A stretch of DNA of 64,000 nucleotides from Streptomyces sp. NBC_00414 (GCF_036038375.1 NZ_CP107935.1:7812001-7876000), one strand, 5' to 3'; positions 1 through 10,140 are shown, numbered from the stretch's first letter. The notes: generated by a model not told the origin, from the sequence alone. A program made the numbers and translations.

Positions 1-21
1 GTGGCCTTCGAGCAGGCTCAT
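1..21 (-). CDS. Start of an unidentified gene, cut by the window edge
   Basis: Reading leftward on the minus strand, an ATG at 21 overlaps the TGA stop of cobQ in a 4-base ATGA, and seven codons (MSLLEGH) are visible before the edge. The overlap suggests translational coupling to cobQ, so the gene probably belongs to the same cobalamin operon. Too little is visible to name it. Confidence 0.4.
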
Positions 22-1538
22 GCGGGCGCTCCCGGTGGGATGAAAGGCAGACCGGCCGGCGCGCCGGACTCGATGAGCCGCCACAGCGCGTCCGTGTCCG
101 CGTGCTCCTCGATCAGATCGCCCAGCCGGTCCAGCTGCTCCTCGCGCAGCCCTTCGAACGAGGTGTCGGCGGCCGGTACGAAGCGGCGCCCCGACGCGGC
201 GGCCACCTCGCGCAGGAACGCGCGCCGGAAGCCGTCCGACTCCAGCGAGCCGTGCCAGTGCGTCCCCCAGACCGCGCCGACCCGGCAGCCGTCCAGGAAG
301 GGCTCTCCGCCGTTGACCTGGGCGACTCCGTGATGGATCTCGTAGCCCTGGACGGGTTCGCCGAGGGCCTCGCCGACGGGCCGCGTGAGGGTCTTCTCCC
401 GCGCGAACCGTACGCGTACGGGGAGGAGTCCGAGCCCGTCGACGGCACCGGCCCCCGACTCGACCTCGTCCTCGATGTGTTCGCCGAGGAGCTGGAAGCC
501 GCCGCAGATGCCCAGTACGGGGCGCCCTTCGGCGGCCCTGCGCACCAGGGCGTCCGCGAGGCCGCGCCGCCGCAGCCACTCCAGGGCGCGGACCGTGCCC
601 CGGGTGCCGGGCACGACGACCAGGTCGGCGTCCACCAGTTCCTCGGCGCGGTCCACGAACCGCACCACGACGCCCGGTTCGGCGGCGAGGGCGTCCAGGT
701 CCGTGAAGTTGGACATCAGGGGGATCGCGCAGACGGCGACCCGCAGGATGTCCTCGCCGACGGGGGAGGAGACCTCGGACTCGCGTACCGACCCCCGCAG
801 GGACACTCTGAGCCCGTCCTCCTCGTCGATGCCGAGGCCGTGCCGGAAGGGCAGGACGCCGTACGTGTGCCGCCCGGTGAGCCCGCGCAGCATGTCGATG
901 CCGGGTTCGAGCAGCGAGACGTCACCGCGGAACTTGTTGACGAGGAACCCGGCCACGAACTCCTGGTCCTCGCGCGAAAGGAGGGCCACCGTCCCGAAGA
1001 ACGAGGCGAAGACCCCGCCGCGGTCGATGTCCCCGACCACGAGCACGGGCAGCCGCGCGTTGCGCGCGATCCCCATGTTCACGATGTCCGTGCGCCGCAG
1101 ATTGATCTCGGCGGGGCTCCCCGCCCCCTCACAGATCACCGCGTCGTACGTGCCCCGCAACTCGGCCAGACAGTCCAGCACGGTCCCGAGCAACGCCTCC
1201 TGGCGTCCGCCGTGATAGCCGCGCGCACTCAACTCGCCCACGGGCTTGCCCATCAGCACGACCTGGCTGCTGCGGTCGCTGCCCGGCTTGAGCAGCACGG
1301 GGTTCATGAGCACGGAGGGCTCCAGGCGGGCGGCCTGCGCCTGCATGGCCTGCGCCCGCCCGATCTCGGCACCCTCGCGCGTGACGAACGAGTTCAGGGA
1401 CATGTTCTGCGCCTTGAAGGGCGCCACCTTCACACCCTGCCGCACCAGCCACCGGCAGATCCCGGCGGTCACGACACTCTTGCCTGCGTCGGAGGTGGTC
1501 CCGGCGACGAGCAGCCCCCCGCCCGTTCCGCCACTCAT
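18..1538 (-). CDS. cobQ: Cobyric acid synthase (glutamine-hydrolysing)
   Basis: A 506-residue protein, the usual CobQ/CbiP length. It amidates peripheral carboxylates of adenosylcobyrinic acid a,c-diamide with glutamine and ATP in cobalamin synthesis. The N-terminal synthetase domain has a dethiobiotin-synthetase-like P-loop (GTTSDAGKS, about residues 13-21). The C-terminal glutaminase domain has the nucleophile in GICGGFQ (Cys345) and histidines in GTHWHGS (about 426-430). The ATG at 1538 was chosen because it overlaps the cobD stop (ATGA) and gives the family length; the same frame stays open further upstream only because it runs through cobD. Cytoplasmic. Controlled with cobD by the upstream cobalamin riboswitch. 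Confidence 0.96.
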   Translation of the reverse strand: MSGGTGGGLLVAGTTSDAGKSVVTAGICRWLVRQGVKVAPFKAQNMSLNSFVTREGAEIGRAQAMQAQAARLEPSVLMNPVLLKPGSDRSSQVVLMGKPVGELSARGYHGGRQEALLGTVLDCLAELRGTYDAVICEGAGSPAEINLRRTDIVNMGIARNARLPVLVVGDIDRGGVFASFFGTVALLSREDQEFVAGFLVNKFRGDVSLLEPGIDMLRGLTGRHTYGVLPFRHGLGIDEEDGLRVSLRGSVRESEVSSPVGEDILRVAVCAIPLMSNFTDLDALAAEPGVVVRFVDRAEELVDADLVVVPGTRGTVRALEWLRRRGLADALVRRAAEGRPVLGICGGFQLLGEHIEDEVESGAGAVDGLGLLPVRVRFAREKTLTRPVGEALGEPVQGYEIHHGVAQVNGGEPFLDGCRVGAVWGTHWHGSLESDGFRRAFLREVAAASGRRFVPAADTSFEGLREEQLDRLGDLIEEHADTDALWRLIESGAPAGLPFIPPGAPA

Positions 1539-2551
1539 GACGTACGCCCTTTCATGACACGTGACTCGGCGAGGGACTCGGTGAGTGACTCGGCGGGCGT
1601 CTCGGTGCGTGACCCGGTGAGCGAGGTGGCGAGCAGCCGTCCGGCGACACTCGCGCCCAGCGCGAGCAGGCTCACGCGGCGTGAGAGCCGGACGGCCCGT
1701 TCGATGTCCCCGACCCGCACGGCCCGCCCCGGACCGTTCAGTACGGGCCGGTGCTCGACCCGTCCCGCGTACGAGAGCGTGCCGCCGAGCCGTACCCCGA
1801 GCGCGCCCGCGAACGAGGCCTCGACGGGCCCGGCGTTGGGGCTCGGATGCTTCGCCGCGTCGGCGCGCCAGGCGCGGACCGCTCCCCGCGGATCGCCCCC
1901 GGCGACGGCGGCGAGGACCGCGGTCAGCCGCGCCCCGGGCCACCCGGCCACGTCGTCGAGCCGGGCCGAGGCCCACCCGTACCGCCGGTACCGGGCCGAC
2001 CTGTGCCCGACCATGGCGTCCAGCGTGTTGACGGCGCGGAAGCCGACCAGTCCGGGCACGCCCGCGACGGCGCCCCACACCAGGGCGCCCACCACGGCGT
2101 CGGAGGTGTTCTCGGCGACCGACTCGACCACCGCCCGGGCGATCCCGTCGGCGTCCAGCGCCTGCGGGTCCCGCCCGCACAGGTGCGGCAGCCGCTCGCG
2201 GGCCACCTCGATGTCCCCGGCGGCCAGCGCCCCGCCGACTGCCCGGGCCTCCCGCCCGAGCGAGGTCCCCCCGACGACGGCCCACGTGGCGGCGGCGGTC
2301 AGGGCGACGGACGCGACAGCGGAGGTACGGACGGAACGGTCGGCGGCCACGGCGAGAGCGACGGCGCCGCCCGCGCACACGGCGGTGTGCAGCGCGCCCC
2401 GTCCCCGGTGGTCCCGCCAAAGGCCCCGCTCGACGGCTCCCGCGGCCCGGCCGAACGCGGCGACCGGATGCCCCCGGCGAGGATCGCCGAGCAGCAGGTC
2501 ACCGAGAAGGCCGACGGCGGCGCCGTACGCGAAGACGCGATCGGCACGCAT
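1535..2551 (-). CDS. cobD: Adenosylcobinamide-phosphate synthase CobD/CbiB
   Basis: A 338-residue integral membrane protein that joins adenosylcobyric acid to (R)-1-amino-2-propanol or its phosphate. The family signature is clear: an N-terminal DLLLGDP, HPVAAFGR, a central VESVAENTSDAVVGALVWG block, and RAVNTLDAMVGH with YGWASARLDD. Start ATG at 2551 (MRADRVFAYG); the frame is open upstream, but that part is riboswitch leader with no protein-like content. It overlaps cobQ by 4 bases. The leader of more than 100 nt between riboswitch and start fits control by transcription or translation attenuation. Confidence 0.95.
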   Translation of the reverse strand: MRADRVFAYGAAVGLLGDLLLGDPRRGHPVAAFGRAAGAVERGLWRDHRGRGALHTAVCAGGAVALAVAADRSVRTSAVASVALTAAATWAVVGGTSLGREARAVGGALAAGDIEVARERLPHLCGRDPQALDADGIARAVVESVAENTSDAVVGALVWGAVAGVPGLVGFRAVNTLDAMVGHRSARYRRYGWASARLDDVAGWPGARLTAVLAAVAGGDPRGAVRAWRADAAKHPSPNAGPVEASFAGALGVRLGGTLSYAGRVEHRPVLNGPGRAVRVGDIERAVRLSRRVSLLALGASVAGRLLATSLTGSRTETPAESLTESLAESRVMKGRTS

Positions 2552-2684
2552 CGGTTCAGCCCGCCGCTGGGTAGAGGGGAACCCTCGTACCGGGTCTCGT
2601 ACCGGGCCTGGGCACACTGGTCCACAACAGGCGGCCGCGCATGGCGATATGTCCTCACTCAGGGTGTCCACGCCCTGGTTCGAC

Positions 2685-2855
2685 GAGACCGACGACGAGA
2701 GTTCCTGGCTCCCGGGGAAATGGATTCCCCGGTAACAGTGGCGGGACCGCGCCGGATTCGCACCGGCTTCCTCTTCTGCCGACGTACATGGCCTCGGCAG
2801 TCCACCACGGTCCGAGAACACCCGTCAACTTGCTGTTGACCTGCGACGGGAGAGT
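2685..2855 (-). promoter_or_regulatory. Cobalamin (B12) riboswitch
   Basis: On the minus strand the core reads AAGCCGGTGCGAATCCGGCG, then CGGTCCCGCCACTGT (about 2735-2775), the conserved heart of the cobalamin aptamer. After a GGGGAA/TTCCCC hairpin comes a B12-box-like GAGCCAGGAAC near 2700-2715. It lies upstream of cobD-cobQ on the same strand, as expected for feedback repression by adenosylcobalamin. The outer ends are approximate because the P1 stem was not modelled. A short CAGGG/CCCTG hairpin at about 2659-2679 lies between it and cobD and may belong to the expression platform. Confidence 0.9.
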
Positions 2856-2859
2856 GTGC

Positions 2860-3345
2860 TGAGACCCACATCCGCCGACAGGCCCTCCCTGCGGGCGGGT
2901 TGTCGCGGGCGGGTTTCCGTCAGCCGGGGACGGACTCGGACCACGGCCTTGCGATCACTGTGCGTGACATGCAATGACATGCGTGACGAGGAGTACGGGT
3001 CGCGGGGATCGCGCGGCGCGCGGGGAGGGGCCGAGCAGTGGCGCACGGGGGAGAGACGGAGCCGGACGGCGGACAGGGACGGCGCGATGCCCGCGCCCCG
3101 TCCTGACTTGGAGCAACGGAGTTCGGCGTCCTCTCCTACGACATGGACCGCCTCGAGGACGGCTCCGTGTCCCGGCTCTGAGGGCGGCTCGGTCCGCGCC
3201 CGCCGGACATGCGCGAGTCCCTGCCGGACTCCTTCGTCGTCCCGTCGGGCGCGGACACGCCTCCGCCCTGCCGGGACCGCGGACGAGGCGGCCCCGGCAG
3301 GGCGGACGGTGACACTCGGGGCGTACGGCCCGACGGCCGTACCGG
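2860..3345. other. Intergenic stretch with no supported gene
   Basis: About 490 bases between the riboswitch and the small membrane gene. Open frames exist on both strands but none has a homologue I recognise, a good start or consistent codon use. A short plus-strand stretch around 3120-3180 looks coding for about 20 codons and then stops, so it might be a relic. I see nothing else. Confidence 0.5.
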
Positions 3346-3567
3346 TCAGGCGACGATCAGATAGATCCCGTACGCCACGGCCCCCGCGCAGGCCGCGAAG
3401 CAGGCGTACGCGCCGGTGACCGCGAGGGCCGCGGAGCCGCCCTGGGCGGCGGCCGACTCGCGCTTGGTGAGGCCGACGATGCCGAGGGTGAAGAGGCCCA
3501 CGAGGGCGACGGTGGAGATGAGGCTGACTCCGAACACGGAGCCGAGGGCTGCCCAGTCGATCTTCAT
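3346..3567 (-). CDS. Small two-helix membrane protein next to pit
   Basis: A 73-residue protein beginning MKIDWAALGS. Two hydrophobic segments (about residues 9-35 and 45-72) flank a short charged loop (TKRESAAAQ), so it should be a hairpin membrane protein. It starts 12 bases after the pit stop on the same strand and is almost certainly cotranscribed with it. A role as an accessory to phosphate uptake is inferred from position only. I know no characterised function. Confidence 0.85.
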   Translation of the reverse strand: MKIDWAALGSVFGVSLISTVALVGLFTLGIVGLTKRESAAAQGGSAALAVTGAYACFAACAGAVAYGIYLIVA

Positions 3568-3579
3568 TCGGTTCGTTCC

Positions 3580-4830
<1,251 letters not shown>

Positions 4831-4877
4831 TTACCCAGGCTTCTGTTGGACGACAGTGGCACGGGGAACGTAAGCAA

Positions 4878-4899
4878 CCTGGGTGAACGGAAGATGAAC
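4878..4899 (-). promoter_or_regulatory. PHO box-like direct repeat upstream of pit
   Basis: On the minus strand two adjacent 11-base units read GTTCATCTTCC and GTTCACCCAGG. The second matches the Streptomyces PhoP direct-repeat consensus (GTTCAYYYRSG) throughout, and the first matches its conserved GTTCA core. Position upstream of a phosphate transporter supports the call. No binding data; the weaker third unit expected of many PHO boxes is not clear. Confidence 0.65.
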
Positions 4900-5037
4900 T
4901 GAGTCGGGCGGTGGGGTGACCCAATCGAGGTACCGCCACTCCGCTTGTGTCGAAGTAGCGGCGACAGCCCTCGAAAGTCCCGGAAATCCTCGAACAGAAG
5001 CGGAATCCAGGGGTCCGTCACTGGGCCGCCACTCCGC

Positions 5038-5781
5038 TCACCCCCTCGCGAAGCTCTTCAGCTGAGACAGCGAACCGTTGAAGAGATTCTGGTCACCCGG
5101 CAGGCTGCCGCCGTTGTCGTACTGCCAGAACGTCCAGAAGTTCCAGCCCGGGGGCAGCGACCCCGCGGTCGCGCTGTAGCGGGCCAGCCACAGCGGATGG
5201 TTCGAGGCGAAGGCGGCGCTGTTGCCGGTGCACGTCTTCCACCAGTTGTAGTTGGTGTAGATGACGGGCCGGCGGCCGGTCTGCCGCTTCACCTCGTCGC
5301 TGAAGGCCTTGATCCAGCCGACCATCCCGCTCTTGCTCAGCCCGTAGCACTTCTTCTTCTTGTCGTACGGGTTGTACTCGATGTCCAGCGCGGGCGGCAG
5401 CGTCCAGCCGTCCGCCCGCCAGCCGCCTCCGTTGCGCACGAAGTAGGCGGCCTGTTTCGTGCCCGACGACTTGTGCGGCAGCGCGAAGTGGTACGCGCCG
5501 CGGATGATGCCCGCGTCGCGGGCGCCGTCGTACTGCTGGGCGAAGTACGGATTGCGGTACGTGTGCGACTCGGTCGCCTTCACGTACACGAACTTGGCGC
5601 CTTTGCTCTTCGCGCTCGACCAGTTCACGTTCTTCTGGTGCGAGGACACGTCGTGCCCCTTGGGCTTGCCGGCCGCCGAGGCCGGTACCTCGGCGAGGGC
5701 GGTGCCGCCGAGCGCCAGCGTCGCCACGGAGGCGGCGACGATACGGGCACGCGGACGGGACGATTTGTGATTACTGGCCAT
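5038..5781 (-). CDS. Secreted lysozyme, glycoside hydrolase family 25
   Basis: A 247-residue precursor. A basic N-terminus (ASNHKSSRPRAR) is followed by a hydrophobic run ending in ALAEVPASAAG, an ordinary Sec signal peptide. The mature part is a single GH25 domain: GHDVSSHQ holds the first catalytic aspartate, ALDIEYNPY the Asp-x-Glu pair, and FWQY the C-terminal substrate-cleft motif. It should cleave MurNAc-GlcNAc bonds in peptidoglycan, as in Streptomyces cellosyl-type muramidases. There is no added cell-wall-binding domain. Start ATG 5781 was chosen over an upstream in-frame ATG because GGGGG precedes it by 4 bases and the signal peptide then begins normally. Confidence 0.93.
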   Translation of the reverse strand: MASNHKSSRPRARIVAASVATLALGGTALAEVPASAAGKPKGHDVSSHQKNVNWSSAKSKGAKFVYVKATESHTYRNPYFAQQYDGARDAGIIRGAYHFALPHKSSGTKQAAYFVRNGGGWRADGWTLPPALDIEYNPYDKKKKCYGLSKSGMVGWIKAFSDEVKRQTGRRPVIYTNYNWWKTCTGNSAAFASNHPLWLARYSATAGSLPPGWNFWTFWQYDNGGSLPGDQNLFNGSLSQLKSFARG

Positions 5782-5813
5782 GTTTCCCCCCGGAATGGCG
5801 ACGCGCACGAAAA

Positions 5814-5837
5814 ATCTTCCAGAGAGTACTGGAAGAT
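5814..5837. promoter_or_regulatory. Perfect inverted repeat upstream of the lysozyme gene
   Basis: ATCTTCCAG and CTGGAAGAT form 9-base perfect arms around a 6-base centre, 33 bases upstream of the lysozyme start. This looks like an operator for a dimeric regulator. The regulator is unknown. Confidence 0.45.
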
Positions 5838-6019
5838 CCCTCACAGCCCGTCACCCGCCGGTCATTCACTCCGGCGGTCGATTAGTACCTGTTAGTGACC
5901 TTTCGGATGAACGGGTTCCGGCCTACAGTGCCCTCGCCCGAACGGAGCAGCGGCGGGGCGGGCGAGGAGGGGCACGGAGCGGGCGCCGGGCGGGCGCGGG
6001 CGGCTGGCAGGATCACGGC

Positions 6020-6727
6020 ATGGCTGAGCAGCGGCGGGACGCGGGAGACGGACGGGACGCGGGGGAGACGGGCGCGCTCCGGGCGGGGGAGGCGCTGGAA
6101 CGGGCGTGGAGCGAACTCGTGGCGACGGCCCGCCGGACGGTGTGCGACGGTCTGGTCGTCGGCACGTCGGGCAACGTGTCCGTGCGCGTGGGCGACACCG
6201 TCCTGGTCACGCCGACCGGGGTCCCGTACGACCGGCTGAGGCCCGAGGACGTCTGCGGGGTCTCCCTGGACGGCCGGCAGGTGCTTGGTTCACTCGTTCC
6301 GACCAGTGAACTGCCCATGCATCTCGCCGTCTACCGCTCCACGGACGCGCGCGCCGTCGTCCACACCCACGCGGTGCACGCCACGGCCGTCTCGACCCTC
6401 GTCACCGAGCTGCCCCTCGTCCACTACATGTCCGCGGCCCTCGGCGGACCCGTCCGCGTCGCCCCCTACGCGACCTACGGCACCGAGAAGTTGGCCGAGA
6501 ACATGCTCCGGGCCCTGCGGGACCGCACGGCCTGCCTCCTGCAGAACCACGGCACCCTCGCCCACGGCGCCACCCTCGACCAGGCCTACGACCGCACGGC
6601 CCAGCTCGAATGGATGTGCAGGGTATGGCTCACCGCGTCGTCCGTCCCGGGCCTCACGCCCACCCTGCTGACCGGTGACCAGGTGGCGCAGGCGGGGGAG
6701 CGGCTGAAGGGGTACGGCCAGCCGTGA
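6020..6727 (+). CDS. Class II aldolase/adducin family protein (L-fuculose-phosphate aldolase-like)
   Basis: A 235-residue cytoplasmic protein. Zinc ligands of class II aldolases are visible: VVHTHAVHA (His115, His117) and QNHGTLAHG (His177), with the acid in PTSELPMHL (Glu97) and the phosphate-binding TSGNVSVR loop at about 49-56. The family cleaves sugar phosphates such as L-fuculose-1-phosphate or acts as methylthioribulose-phosphate dehydratase; the sequence does not settle which. The first 20 residues are charged and variable. Start ATG 6020 is the first methionine with family-like length. The next gene starts 185 bases later, so coupling is uncertain. Confidence 0.88.
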   Translation: MAEQRRDAGDGRDAGETGALRAGEALERAWSELVATARRTVCDGLVVGTSGNVSVRVGDTVLVTPTGVPYDRLRPEDVCGVSLDGRQVLGSLVPTSELPMHLAVYRSTDARAVVHTHAVHATAVSTLVTELPLVHYMSAALGGPVRVAPYATYGTEKLAENMLRALRDRTACLLQNHGTLAHGATLDQAYDRTAQLEWMCRVWLTASSVPGLTPTLLTGDQVAQAGERLKGYGQP

Positions 6728-6912
6728 CGCCGGGCCGTACGGCCGAGCCCGGAGGCCCCGCCGTACGCGGTCCTGCCCGGTGGCCCGGCCTTGCACGGCT
6801 GCCCCAAAGGCCCCGCCGGGCGCGGCCGGGACGCACCCGCCCGGCGGACGCCGGATTCACCCGTGCCGCTCGTCCACTGGCCGACAGCGGGCTCCGTCAG
6901 GAGACTGGACCC

Positions 6913-8049
6913 GTGCGTACCGTGAAGCCGACGACCGCTGCCCTCACCACCGCCCTCACCGTGGCCGTGACCGGTGCGGCCGCCGTCGCGGCCGGCCGCT
7001 TCGCGAGCGACGCCGCCCTGAAGGCGCCGCCGGGGCGCCCGCTGCCCACCGAACCCCGCCTCACCGTGCACGCCACGGCCGCGGGCCGGATCGCCCTGAC
7101 CCGCGCCCTCGCCTCCCGGCGCCCGGGCGTCTACGGCCTGAGCGGCCACGGCAGCCACGCCGTCGTCGGTCCGCTCCTGACCGGGACCCCGCACACCGCC
7201 GACACGGTGGTACGCCGACTGGAGCGCGTCACCCACGGCACGCTGGAACCCGGCGACAAGGTGTGGTTCACGCCCGGCGTGCACGTCGGAGACCCGGGCG
7301 CCGCCCTCGGCCTCCCGTACACCGACGTGGACATCCCCGGCGAACTCGGCGCCCTGCCCGCCTGGTTCGTGCCCGCCGCCCGGGACACCTGGGTGATCAC
7401 CGTGCACGGCCTGGGCGCCACCCGCGAACACCCCATGAACGTCATGGAGTTCCTGCACCACAACCAGTTCCCCGTCCTCGGCCTCGCCTACCGCGGGGAC
7501 GCCGGCGCGCCCCGGCCCCCGGACGGGCTCAACCACCTCGGCGAGACCGAGTGGCGCGACCTGGACGCGGCCATCCGCTTCGCCGTGCGGTACGGCGCCG
7601 AACGGGTCGTCCTGCACGGCTGGTCGACCGGCGCCACCATGGCGCTGCGCGCCGCCGGGCACTCCGCGCTGCGCGAGAGGATCTCCGGGCTCGTCCTGGA
7701 CTCGCCGGTCCTCGACTGGGAGGCCACGCTGCGCGCCCTCGCCACCGCCCGCCGCACCCCCGGCGCCCTGCTGCCGCTGGCCGTCCGCGCCGCACAGGGC
7801 CGCACGGGCCTGGGCGGCGACCGTGTCCAGGGTGTCGCCGGCCCGGCACGGCTCAGGGTGCCCGTCCTCGTCCTGCACGGCCCCGACGACACCGTCGCCC
7901 CGTGGAGGCTCTCGCGCCGCCTCGCGGACCGCCGTCCCGACCTCGTCACCCTGCACACCGTCCACGACGCCCCGCACGGAGCCATGTGGAACGCCGACCC
8001 GGCCGGCTACGAAGAGGCGCTCCGCCGCTTTCTCACCCCGCTGATGTAG
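6913..8049 (+). CDS. Membrane-anchored alpha/beta hydrolase
   Basis: A 378-residue protein. The nucleophile elbow is GWSTG (Ser238), the acid is in LHGPDDTVAP, and the histidine is in DAPHGAMW (His355), so the catalytic triad is intact. An oxyanion-hole HGLG precedes it. The N-terminus is one hydrophobic helix (TTALTVAVTGAAAVAAGRF), so the enzyme is probably anchored outside the membrane. The substrate is unknown. Start GTG 6913 was chosen because AGGAGA lies about 9 bases upstream; the open frame before it has no hydrolase features. Confidence 0.88.
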   Translation: MRTVKPTTAALTTALTVAVTGAAAVAAGRFASDAALKAPPGRPLPTEPRLTVHATAAGRIALTRALASRRPGVYGLSGHGSHAVVGPLLTGTPHTADTVVRRLERVTHGTLEPGDKVWFTPGVHVGDPGAALGLPYTDVDIPGELGALPAWFVPAARDTWVITVHGLGATREHPMNVMEFLHHNQFPVLGLAYRGDAGAPRPPDGLNHLGETEWRDLDAAIRFAVRYGAERVVLHGWSTGATMALRAAGHSALRERISGLVLDSPVLDWEATLRALATARRTPGALLPLAVRAAQGRTGLGGDRVQGVAGPARLRVPVLVLHGPDDTVAPWRLSRRLADRRPDLVTLHTVHDAPHGAMWNADPAGYEEALRRFLTPLM

Positions 8050-8206
8050 CCCTCTCCACGCCCCGGTCCCGAAGGTTCCGTTTAACCTTGTACCAGCGGG
8101 CCGCACCCCCTCGAAGTGCCTACTGGGGCCGGTGTGCGGGCCGTTTCCGCAGCCCCGCGCGGCATTCCGTTTGGGTTTTCGGACCGTCAACCGGAAGACT
8201 GCCCCC

Positions 8207-9649
8207 GTGACGTCCCGTATCCCGCGCGACTCCAGGCTCCGACTCGTCCGCCCGCGAACCCTGGCCGCCGCCCCCCGAGCGATGACCCAGCGGCCCGCCC
8301 GCCGACCCGCACCCCGTCCGCCGGAGGGCACACCGGCACCGGCGGAACTCGCCCGCATGGCGCGCGCCGTACTCGCCGGCGCGGCCCGGGTCGCCCGCTG
8401 GGCCGACGCCACCCTGAGCGCCGGCTCCGGCCCGCGCCGGGACCGTGACACCACGGCCACCGACGGTGGCTCCGGCGAGAACGGCGGCTCCGGAGGGAAA
8501 GGCACCCTCTCCGACGAGACCGCCCGACAAGCCGCCACGAGTCTGTCCCTGACCCCGGATCAAGTGCGGGCGGACTGGGACATCGCACGTCTCGCCGGCC
8601 TCATCGAGGTGCACGGCGACACCGCGCGCCCCGGCTGGCGCCTGCGCGCCTGGAACCGCGACGACAGCGCCGTCCTGCGCGGCTGGGTCGCCTTCTTCGA
8701 CGCCTGGTCGATCGCCCACCCCGGCCCCGAGGGGCGCGAGCCCGCCGCCGTCGCCGAGGTCGTCTCGGCGATGCCGCAGGTTCTCTCCTTCCTCCAGCTG
8801 TCCGCGGGCCCCGTCCCCGTCCCGCAGCTCCTCGACCTGCTGGAGCAGCGCGTCACGGAACTGCGCACCGAGCGCTGCGAGATCCCCTACGGACCGCAGC
8901 CCGAGCCCGTGGAGAGCCCGGCCGAGGACACCCCCCTCGCGCCCCTGCTCGACTGGGCACTGCACGCCCTCGCCGCCGTCGGCGCCCTCACCTGCGCCGA
9001 CGGCCAGGCCACGCTCACCCCGCTCGGCAGCTGGGCTGTCTGGGTCAAGCTGGAGCAGATCTGCGTGGCCGCGCAGAGCCCCGCCGGGAACATCGAGCAG
9101 GGCGCCGAGGACATGCTCCGCGGCTGCGCCCAGCTGAGGCCCAACGCGGCCCGCGCCGAGTACCGCGCCTGGCTCGCCGCCCGCCCCGTCGGCAGCGCCG
9201 TCACCGAACTCCTCGCCGCCGCCCGCGGTGAGGACGCCCTGTCCCGCGGGCTCGCCTTCGAGGCGCTGCGCGTGGTCGGCGCCCCCGCCGAGCCGGACGT
9301 CCGCGCGGTGGCCGACGAGACCCCGCTGCGTCCGTACGCCCTGCTGTGGCTCGCGGAGCACGACGGCCACGACCCCGAGGACGCCCACCTGGTGCTCACC
9401 CGCGAGGAGGCCACCTGGCTGTGGGTCGACACCGCCGCGGCCGTCGCCGACCACGGCGAAGCGCCGCTCCTCGTACGCCACCTGGAGTCCGCGGTGCAGC
9501 CGACCGTTCCCGCGCTCCTCGACGAGGTGCGCGCGGTCGGCCACCCCCGCACCGTGCAGGTCCTGGTCGCGCTCGCCGCCGCCCACCCCGACCCGGCCCT
9601 CGCCAAGGCCGTCCGCCGCGCCGCCTTCCAGGTCCACCGGGGCGGCTGA
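8207..9649 (+). CDS. Conserved actinobacterial protein of unknown function
   Basis: A 480-residue, soluble, alanine-rich protein with no signal peptide or membrane span. Residues about 1-100 are arginine/proline/glycine-rich and low complexity. The rest is alpha-helical, with a repeat-like C-terminal half (HLVLTREEATWLW, VGHPRTVQVLVALAAAHPDPALAKA) reminiscent of HEAT-like helical pairs. I recognise no catalytic motif. GTG 8207 is preferred (CGGAAG about 9 bases upstream); ATG 8282 is an alternative that removes the basic leader. Confidence 0.75.
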   Translation: MTSRIPRDSRLRLVRPRTLAAAPRAMTQRPARRPAPRPPEGTPAPAELARMARAVLAGAARVARWADATLSAGSGPRRDRDTTATDGGSGENGGSGGKGTLSDETARQAATSLSLTPDQVRADWDIARLAGLIEVHGDTARPGWRLRAWNRDDSAVLRGWVAFFDAWSIAHPGPEGREPAAVAEVVSAMPQVLSFLQLSAGPVPVPQLLDLLEQRVTELRTERCEIPYGPQPEPVESPAEDTPLAPLLDWALHALAAVGALTCADGQATLTPLGSWAVWVKLEQICVAAQSPAGNIEQGAEDMLRGCAQLRPNAARAEYRAWLAARPVGSAVTELLAAARGEDALSRGLAFEALRVVGAPAEPDVRAVADETPLRPYALLWLAEHDGHDPEDAHLVLTREEATWLWVDTAAAVADHGEAPLLVRHLESAVQPTVPALLDEVRAVGHPRTVQVLVALAAAHPDPALAKAVRRAAFQVHRGG

Positions 9650-9726
9650 CCGGGCGGCCCTGCTGACCGGGCGGGCTCACGGACCCGGGCGGCCCGGGTC
9701 CGGCTCCGGGGGCAGGGCCGGACCCG

Positions 9727-10140
9727 TCAGACCCTGGTCTCCGGGGCGTACGTACCGAAGCTCCAGATGTTGCCCTCCATGTCCCGGGCCATGTAGTCCC
9801 GCGAGCCGTAGTCCTGGTCCGTCGGGGGCATCAGGATCTCCGCCCCGTGGTCCACCGCCCGCTGGTGGTGCGCGTCCACGTCGTCCACTACGACGTACAC
9901 CCCGGTGGGGCCCGCGTTCTTCATGGCCTCGTCGAAGCGGCTGCCGGTGCCCTTGGAGCCCAGCATCACCGCGCCGTTGCCCTGCACCAGCTCCGCGTGC
10001 ACCACCTTGCCGTCCTCGTCCTCGTACACCGACGCCTCGGCGAAGCCGAAAGCCTCCGTGAGCTGCCTGATCGCGGATTTCGCGTCCGCGTACAGCAGCG
10101 TCGGGCAGATGCTCGGGCGTCCGCTGTCCGTGCCTGCCAT
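9727..10140 (-). CDS. VOC family (glyoxalase/bleomycin-resistance fold) protein
   Basis: A 137-residue protein with one vicinal-oxygen-chelate fold: PTLLYADAKSAIRQLTEAFGF at the N-terminus, a central GVYVVVDDVDAHHQRAVDHGAEI strand-helix, and YMARDMEGNIWSFGTY at the end. The last is the PhnB/VOC-like 'D-x-x-G-N-x-W' ending. These small proteins bind metals or hydrophobic ligands; the substrate cannot be read. GGAAGGAG lies 8 bases before the ATG at 10140, which decides this start over the GTG 9 bases upstream. Confidence 0.88.
   Translation of the reverse strand: MAGTDSGRPSICPTLLYADAKSAIRQLTEAFGFAEASVYEDEDGKVVHAELVQGNGAVMLGSKGTGSRFDEAMKNAGPTGVYVVVDDVDAHHQRAVDHGAEILMPPTDQDYGSRDYMARDMEGNIWSFGTYAPETRV

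Noticed and set aside
2856..3419. Possible plus-strand genes between cobD and pit
   Set aside because: Frames here have no ribosome-binding site, poor codon bias over most of their length and no recognisable homologue.
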